A DNA stretch of 64,000 nucleotides from Stomorhina lunata (lineage: Eukaryota; Arthropoda; Insecta; Diptera; Rhiniidae), in assembly GCA_933228675.1 (NCBI GenBank), contig OW121740.1, positions 51,476,174 to 51,540,173 on the forward strand, given 5' to 3'. Numbering within the stretch: position 1 is the stretch's first letter; each line of letters opens with the position of its first letter. This document shows positions 42,901 to 51,900 of the stretch, one piece after another. The translations under genes were made by a program, and so were the position numbers. The notes under the pieces were generated by a model. That model was not told the origin of the DNA. It saw only the letters and a list, made by a program, of their open reading frames with translations, and did not search any database.

Positions 42901-45900
42901 TCACCTAATTTTTGGTATTATACCTAAATTTAAAGTTTTGCTATTATTGAATTAATCAATTTGAACAAAATTATGAATTTTTGATTGATAATCGAAATTT
43001 TAGGATTTAAATTTGTGTTAATCTGAATAAATCAAAACAATAATTAAAACTTTAGTTTCCAAAAAAAATAGATTAGTTTTTTGATTTCCAAGCTCCATTA
43101 TGGGTAGGCTAAAAATATGTATAAGTCATAAAACAAAAGTGTATTAGATAATAAGATCAAGTAAAGCTAATTGAATATGAAAAAAAAAGTTAAGCGCATT
43201 TGGTACTATTTTGTGTTTTCTACAAAAAGTAATTTCCAATTGCACAAGCAGATAGTGTTTGTTAGGAAGAGATTTTACTTTTATTTTTAACATCCGGTCT
43301 TTGTTTTATAATCTAGAAAAACAAAGCATTTCCGATATGTTAACAAAGAAATAATTTGTTGTAGAAAAATGCGTAATAATGTTGGTAAACTTTCTAACAA
43401 GAGTAAAATGTTAATTCCAACAGTGCTATAACATTTTGGTTAAGAAAAGTTAAAAAGAAAAAAAAATACAGGAAATTGAATCGAAAATGAAAATTTTTAT
43501 TTGAAATATCTGAGGCACACTATATCACTTAACGATGTAAGATGTTAGGATTTATATTATTTACTTTGTGAAAGTGTGGCCCCACGTTGGGCGCCAAAAA
43601 TAATTATCTGTAGCATGTAACGGTGTCAAAATTTTAATATTTTACTAGTTGTGTGTTATTCTAATGGCATTAGCATGCATATTGGTCCAGCTTCTTGCTC
43701 GTCGGCTAATGGGGGGAATCTTAAGCCATTATGACAACTTGTGTAATTGGGCTACATAATTATTTTAATATTTTGCATGCTAAATAAATAAAGGAAAAGG
43801 AAATGAGTGTTTGAGATAAGAAAACAGGAAAAAGCAACAGGAAAGGAATCTAATACAAATGTTTATTATGGTGACTTTATGAGTGTCAGATGGTATCACT
43901 CTTGTTCGCCCTCCCATCCATGATCAGGTTCACGAAAATCCGATTGATTATTCTTAACATGATCCCAAAAAAAATCTACCTACCCACTAGGAAACTCGAA
44001 AATCAAAAATCGGAGTATTTAGAATTTCATTTTAAAAGAATAATTTATTCCAAAATAAACTTAAAATTTTAGGTATTAAATTAAAACTATATTTCGAAAC
44101 AAATGAAATGTTGATAATAACAAAAGAAATTTCATTGAAAAAGTTTGGAAAGGGAATCTTAAAATTAAAATTCTAAGGGAAATATAAAATTTTGATATAT
44201 AAAAAAAATATTATAAATTTTAACAAAATTAAACATCAGCTTAATAATTCCAATTTACTTTAAGATACATTTTAAAATAAAAACTGATTTTTCTTTTCTA
44301 AATAAATAATTAAATACAATAAAAAATACCCCAGTAGAAATTCCAAGGAATATTCACCAGCGTAGGTAGAAAAATTATTATTTTAAAATTTATTTTTAAT
44401 TGAAAACCCGAGAAGAATAAAATTTAAAATGCAAGAATAAAAATTCATATAATTGAAAATAATCGTTTAGGGAAATTATAAAAAAATACTAAATGCGAAA
44501 AATAAATTTTCATTTCAATAAAAAAATTGTTACATGTTCCATGGAGTGACCCATATGCCAAAATCTTCTTGTAAAGTTCAATGAACTCAAATTACAATTT
44601 TTATTTGATGTAAAAAAATCCCGTTAAATAATTAAAAATTTAATAATTAACTACGTTTTCGCGAATCATACAGTCTTTCGATAAATTTTTTTGGAAGTAT
44701 TTGGTATCGTTGTAAATCTTTTTTCAACGCCTTGTCGAATATTTAAAAATTTTTGGTATATAATTTATAGATTTTACTAAACTTCTATTTGCAACTTTTA
44801 TATTTAACAGAAATCAAATTAACATTATATAAAAATAACTGTTAAATGCTAGTTAACATTTTAGTGTTAATTAACATTAATGTTAAACGTGTAACATTAA
44901 TGTTAAATGTTAACATTAATGAACTCGCAAAATTTACTCTCTTGCAAACAACATGTTGTAAGCGGTTGCAAGTAAAAATTTAGGCATTAATTTATTATCG
45001 AAATACAAATACAAGTGTAAAACTTACTTGGTATTAGTGGTCCATCGATGAAAGTATACTTTCTTCACAGGAACTCCAGTTACCACAATATGAAAAGTAG
45101 AGGTTATAAATTATATCCAAAAATTTACAGACTATTCTGATTTAAACCTTATTATGTATAAATGAAAGATATAAATTAATTGAATCAAAATATTTTTAAA
45201 ATATTTACTGTTAGAGTTTCGGGTGTTTGGGTATTTCAATAACGTTTTTGGTTGTTAGGACGTTTCTTTTGTAATCATGTCGCACTCTCTCTGGATGTTA
45301 TAAATTTGTTAATTACATCAAATATATTTTTATATGTGATATTGTATATACATTTTAAAGTTAATTTATCACACAATAATTTCTCTCAAAACAAATATTT
45401 TTATTATTTTTAATTATTGTCTTCGCATTTTTCTGTTTGTTTTAATTCTTGCATTTATAAATTTATTCGACCAAGTCTGCGCGGTTAGAATTAATATATT
45501 AATATATATAATAATTACAAAATTTGGAAAATATTAAAAAAAAATAAGGAGATTTCGCGGTGAATCAAAACATCAGCACGAGGATATTGAAATTAAGTTA
45601 TAAATTATAAGTTCAATTAGTCTTTGTTGTACTTATAAAAATTTTAATTATTTAGACAAATTGATTTTTGAAAACTTGTGGTGGTACATAAATATTTAAT
45701 AAAAAAAAGCTGTGACACTGGCAGATTGAAATCAATATTTCTTTTGTGCTTAAATTTTTGGTTATTACGGATTTTTTTCTTAAACGTTTTAAGTAAAATT
45801 TACAACTTGAACTTTGGTTTGTGCAATATGATTTTAGTTTTAATTTTTAAGAGTTTTTTTTTTTTATATTTTATTTTTAATTTTTAATAGTTTTTAGATT

Positions 45901-48900
45901 TTATGTTTTAGATTGGATCACTTATGTTTTGGCCTTATTTTAGAAATTCTGATGTGGCAGTAACTTTAGAAATGTTGATGATCTGTCTGGTAGTCTGATG
46001 AAGTAGATTCTGGTGATTTTGTTTTCAGGACTTTTCCTTTAGGTTTCCCGTGCCCATGGACGATGTTTCTCTTTTGGCTAATGTTCGGGATTTGGAAGAG
46101 ATGAATGAAATGTAGAACGTTGCTCTTAGATCGAAACGGGATAAGGCCAAAAGTTGGAGTCTCCGTGAAAAATCTAACCTCACTTTGCAAATAACAGATG
46201 AAGGTGTTTTTTTCTTTTTTTGCAGTAAAGTTGAGAATTTTAAATATTAACAAATAAAGTTTAATATTTAACTGCACAAAATTTAAAGATTTTATTTTTT
46301 TTTTTTTTAAATGAATATTTTTAGAGTTTGTTTCTTTTTTTTTTTTTTTAATGTCAAAACTTTAAATGAATTGTAAGCAAAAGAATAAAAAAGAACAACT
46401 TTTTGCCAAATCTCCGCTTATATACCCCAAAAACTTCTGGAATTTTGTACATTTTTATTGCAATAGCCAATTTGCTAATTCCAGAATTAAATTGGAGTTG
46501 CCATATCCTTACTTGAAATGCTTGAATAAAAGCACAATGGGGCGAGTGACAAAATAAAACAGTATATAATGGAAAATTACTTTTATATAAAAAAATCAGT
46601 AAAATCAATGATTCAAAGTGTCAGAAATTAAAAATTTATTATTTTAAACACTGCAAATATTTAAGTATTGTTTCAAGGGTAATTTTTAATATATTAGTAG
46701 CAAACATTATGAAAATATTTTGAAATCGAAACTATTCGATACAAGCGCCACTACAAACCTTAAACAATATATCAAGGGCGTTGTGTGGCAAACCTACCTA
46801 CACCAACAGTCCCATTCTGAGCAGTAGCGGTAGACTTCTCTCAACTCCGGATGAACAATTAATACGATGGATGGAACACTTCCAGTCAACATTAAACAAT
46901 CTCATTGGATTAGAAGAGCTGACGGAAGTGCAAAATGAAACTAACCATGACTGTTTATTTAGTCGAATTTCAGACAGCCCACCAAATACAAGAATGCCAT
47001 TAAAAGCCTTAAGCGCAACAAGGCCCCGGGCAATGACAATATATCAGCGGAGATGCTTTTATGTGATGTTGAAGTCGAGTAATTTTGAATAGAACGTGTG
47101 ACGCAGTTTCTGAAACACTCCGCGAAAATCAGTTTGGGTTCCGCGAGAATCGATCTTGTGTTGATCTAATCAACACAGTAAGAATAGTACTGGAGCAATG
47201 TAATGCATTCCGCACCCCCATTTATCTAGCGTTTATCGACTTTATGAAGGCCTTCGACAGTGTCACCAGGTGCTATCTATGGAGAATTTTAGAAAACCGT
47301 AACATGCCAACTAAAATTCTGAACTTAATTCGGGCAATGTACGTGGAATTTAAATGCCGGGTTCTGCATAAAGGTAAATTGTCTAATCCGTTCGAATTTA
47401 CTACTGGAGTAAGACAAGGATGTATCTTGTCACCTATACTTTTTATCCTTGTCATCGACAATATAATGCACACGGCACTGAATGGTAGACGTGGTATCCA
47501 ATGGACACCATTTAAGCAACTCGAGGACTTGGAATACGCCGATGACGTATGTCTTCTAAGCCAATGACCAAAGACCTTCAAGAAAACACTAGCGCTATTA
47601 CTGATGAATCTCGGGCAGCTGGGCTGGAAATCAATATTTCCAAGACAAAGATTATGCCTGGAGGGTATGGCGCAAACCCGTCGCCATACATCAATGTGGA
47701 TAACGAGGGTATTGGATGTGTAGGTACCTTTAATTATCTTGGTAGTTTGGTATTTACAAAAGGTGGCGCCGATGAGGATATTGAATCGCGTATTAATAAG
47801 GCAAAATCTGCATTCGACATTCTCCGAACTATATGGAAATCTCGGCAAATATCAACAACAATTAAGTTACGAATATATAACTCGAATGTCAAGTCTTGTC
47901 TTGTATTACGGCTGCGAAACTTGGAAACGCACAAATGCCATCGATAAGCGCCTACGATCCTTTGCAAACAAATGCTTGTGGCAAATCCTCAATATATTGT
48001 GGCCAAATCGCATAAGAAATGAATGATCTACTAAACCCTACAAACCAAATCTCTTCTTCTATAGAGGTATGTCAACGGAAATGGCAATGGATAGGCCACA
48101 CACTTCGAAGGCCAAATACCAACATTGCTCGACAAGCGCTTCGTTGGAATCCACAAGGAAGCGGCCATCGTGTTGGTGCACCTGCTAGAACGTGGAGAAG
48201 GTCAATTGATGCGGAGTTATAAGCAGCAAACTATTCATGGAATGATGTATGCCTAACATCTTGCAATAGAGTTCGATATAAAAGGATGGTTGAGGCCCTA
48301 TGCTCCACTGGGAGTCAAGGATAACAGAAGAAGAAGACTATAAACATGTAATTGGAGTGATACTCTCATTTCCACTTGAATAGGTGCACTTATTTAGTAA
48401 AAAATTTATGCTTGCTGCTCTTTAGATACTTCATGAATAGAATAGTGGTATACTTTTTGTGAAAGGCTGAACAGTTAAGAATAAAAGTGTAAGCAAAGAA
48501 AGCTCGAAAAAGATTTGATAGTTTAAATATGGGCCTCTTTTCGAAATTGGTGCAGAAAAATATGCGTTTTTTTTGCGTCACTTGAATAGGTGCACCACAT
48601 TAATTTCAGTTTTGTAGCCATTTGTTGAAGTTTTGACCACAAAATAGTTTAGCATTTACTAAAGTAAAACCCTAGAAAAATTTTCGATCGGTTTTTATTA
48701 AATTTGGTCCAAGGTAATTCATAGGATTTGGAAGAGAAATCAAACATTAATGCCAGCGGAGATTAAGGCCTCTACTTCCGTGAAATTTTTACACAAAATT
48801 AAAAAAGTGATTGCGTTGTAATGATTCGCTCAAGAAGTAACAAAAAATGAGGAAAAAATTCTAAGCGAAGGCAAACTTTGGCCCCAAGAGTCATCAAACG

Positions 48901-51900
48901 GCAAAATGATAGTGATTTTCGTGGAAAAATCTTAGTAAAAATTGGTTTCCGTTGTAGTATTTCTGCAGATAGAAACTAATAAATGGACCCTAACACCTAA
49001 TACCACTTAAACTTCGGAAAAAATCATAATTAGTTTCGGTAAAAAATGTTTAGGAGCAAGGTAGTGTAGCAATGAAAAAAAAAAGATTTTTAAGGATGCG
49101 ATGGTTTGAACTACCATTTTTATGATTTGAGATGGGGATAATATTTTTTAATTCTGCTCTTTAAACTTAAAACTAACGGGTTCATAAAAATCGAACCTAT
49201 TTCACATGAAATGACAGCTTTGCTCCTAACCATTTTTTTACCACATGTTCTTTGCAAAAATTCGACCGTAAATCCGTATTTTTTGGACTAATAATGATTT
49301 TTTTCCAAAGTTTAGGTGGTATTAGGGGTTTAGGTCCATTCATTAGTTTCTATCTATAAAAATACTACCACCTACGCCAATTTTTTCTAATACTTTTACA
49401 AGAAAATCACTATATTTTTGCCGTTTGGTGACACTTGGGGCCAAAGTTTGCCTTCGCATAGAATTTTTTTCCTCAAATTTTTTTATTCCTTGAGTGAATT
49501 ATTAAAACGCAATCACTTTTTTAATTTTTTGTAGAAATTTCACGCAAGTAGAGGCCTTAATCTCCGCTGGCATCAATGTTTGACTTCTCTTCCAAATCCT
49601 ATGAATTACCTTGGACCAAATTTAATAAAAACCGATGGAAAATTCTTCTAGGGTTCTATTTTAGTAAATGCTAAACTATTTTGTGGTCAAATCTTCTACA
49701 AATGTCTACAAAATTGAAATTAATGTGGTGTACCTATTCAAGTGACGCAAAAAAACGCATATTTTTCTGCACCAATTTCGAAAAGAGGCCCATATTTAAA
49801 CTATCAAATCTTTTTCGAGCTTTCTTTGCTTACACTTTTATTCTTAACTGTTCAGCCTTTCACAAAAAGTATATCACTATTCTATTCATGATGTATCTTA
49901 AGAGCAGCAAGCTTAAATTTATTACAAAATAAGTGCACCTATTCGAGTGGAAATGAGTGTATAAATAACCTCAAGAAAAAAGGGCTCACAGTGTAGAGCG
50001 TCCGTCACAGAAATAAAGGTTTTTTAATTTGGCTAGTGCAATTTTTCTTTTTTCTCCAATTAAACTTGGTTCCTAAAGAGAAGTTATAGTATACTTTACA
50101 TTAGGCTAAAAATATATAGATGTTTATATATCATTTTGTAGAATAATATGTGTAGGAAAGTGTGTAGCGTCCGTCACAATATGTATTTTTTACAAAATGA
50201 TATTTATTAAATACAATATTTACGAACACATATCTGTCTTAAAGCAATAACACCGTTTATATCCACAGATTAAATTTAAGATATTAGGTGTTAAAAAAAT
50301 ATACAGTGGGGCAAATTTGATGCTTTTGAAATTTGATATTTTTTTTTTGATTTTTGGGACATTGTAACAGCTAGCCGCAGCGTTCTTTCGACGTAAAATA
50401 AGATGTAAAAAGTGAAAAACTTTAACTAAATGTATATGTATTTAGCCGTTTTGTGAAATATTAAATTGTGAACAAAAATCGCATTTTAACCGCGAACATG
50501 AAAAGGAAGGAGATGAAATTCGGGAACAAATAAAACCGTTATTTTCATTGATTAGCGAATCCTTAAAAAAAATTTGAAATATGAATTTTTTCCTAATAAA
50601 AAACATTCAAGTAAAAACTCTATCGTCCGTCACGTAGCGTCCGCAACAGTTCATTTATGGATTTTTGGTGAAACTGGAAACTCTGGGTTTCCTCTATCTT
50701 TAATGTATTTACAATATTTTTATTACTATGACCGTTTTGATGAAAATTACAGAAACACGTGTTGAAAAAAAAAGTTACTTCCATTTTTTGTAGCGTCCGT
50801 CACAGCACTTTAAAAGCGAATATCTTTTTCCTCCAAAGGAAGTATGTAAATTTACAAACGCCACTCCAAAACACAATCGGTGGCCTAATATTCTTTGAAA
50901 TCTGTGCAAAGATATCTCTTGTAAAATGACAATGAGATTCATTTAAGTACAAAAAAATCCGTACAAATGTATCGTCCGTCACGCAGGATTTGCCCATATA
51001 TGTTTTTAACAACTTTTATTTATATTTCAAAAAGAATGTTATCACTTTTTTGGCAAAAAAAAAAAAAAACGACAATAAATTGACTTTTTTTGAAAATTTA
51101 AACTTAAATACATATAATTTAGCCGTTTTGTGAAAGAATTAATTGGGTCCAAAAATCGCATTTTAACCGCGAACATGAAAAGGAAGGAGATAAAATTCGG
51201 AAACAAATAAAACCATTATTTTCACTTATTAGCGAATCGTTAAAAAAATATGATATATGAATTTTTTCCTAATAGAAAACATTCAAGTAAAAACTGTATC
51301 GTCCGTCACGTAGCGTCCGCAACAGTTCATTTATGGATTTTTGGTGAAACTATCTTTAATGTAAATATTTACAATATTTTTATTACTATGACCGTTTTGA
51401 TGAAAGTTACAGAAACACGTGTTGAAAAAAAAGTTACTTCCATTTTTTGTAGCGTCCGTCACAGCACTTTAAAAGCGAATATCTTTTTCCTCCAAAGCAA
51501 GTATGTAAATTTACAAACGCCATTCAAAAGCACAATCGATGGCCTAATATTCTATAAAATCATATACAAGATACAAGATATCTCTTGTAAAACGACAATG
51601 AGATTCATTTAAGTACAAAAAAATCCGTACAAATGTATCGTCCGTCACGCAGGATTTGCCCATATATGTTTTTAACAACTTTTATTTATATTTCAAAAAG
51701 AATGTTATCACTTTTTTGGCAAAAAAAAAAAACGACAATAAATTGACTTTTTTTGAAAATTTAAACTTAAATACATATAATTTAGCCGTTTTGTGAAAGA
51801 ATTAATTGGGTCCAAAAATCGCATTTTAACCGCGAACATGAAAAGGAAGGAGATGAAATTCGGAAACAAATAAAACCATTATTTTCACTGATTAGCGAAT

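Larger units (their letters stand above)
34570..46755 (-). mobile_element. Gypsy (Ty3)-type LTR retrotransposon, 12.2 kb, apparently intact
   Basis: Two 3147-bp LTRs (34570-37716 and 43609-46755), each TG..CA, start exactly 9039 bases apart, and every stretch compared is identical. The flanking duplication AACC (34566-34569 and 46756-46759) marks the insertion. In element orientation (minus strand) the order is LTR, tRNA-Lys primer site, ~0.8-kb leader, gag, pol (PR-RT-RNaseH-IN), polypurine tract, LTR. There is no env-like frame. Integrase after RNase H and the YLDD RT place it in Gypsy/Ty3. Long LTRs and a Lys primer recall the Osvaldo/Ulysses group, but clade placement is inference. It lies antisense in the last intron of the ModSP-like gene. 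Confidence 0.95.
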
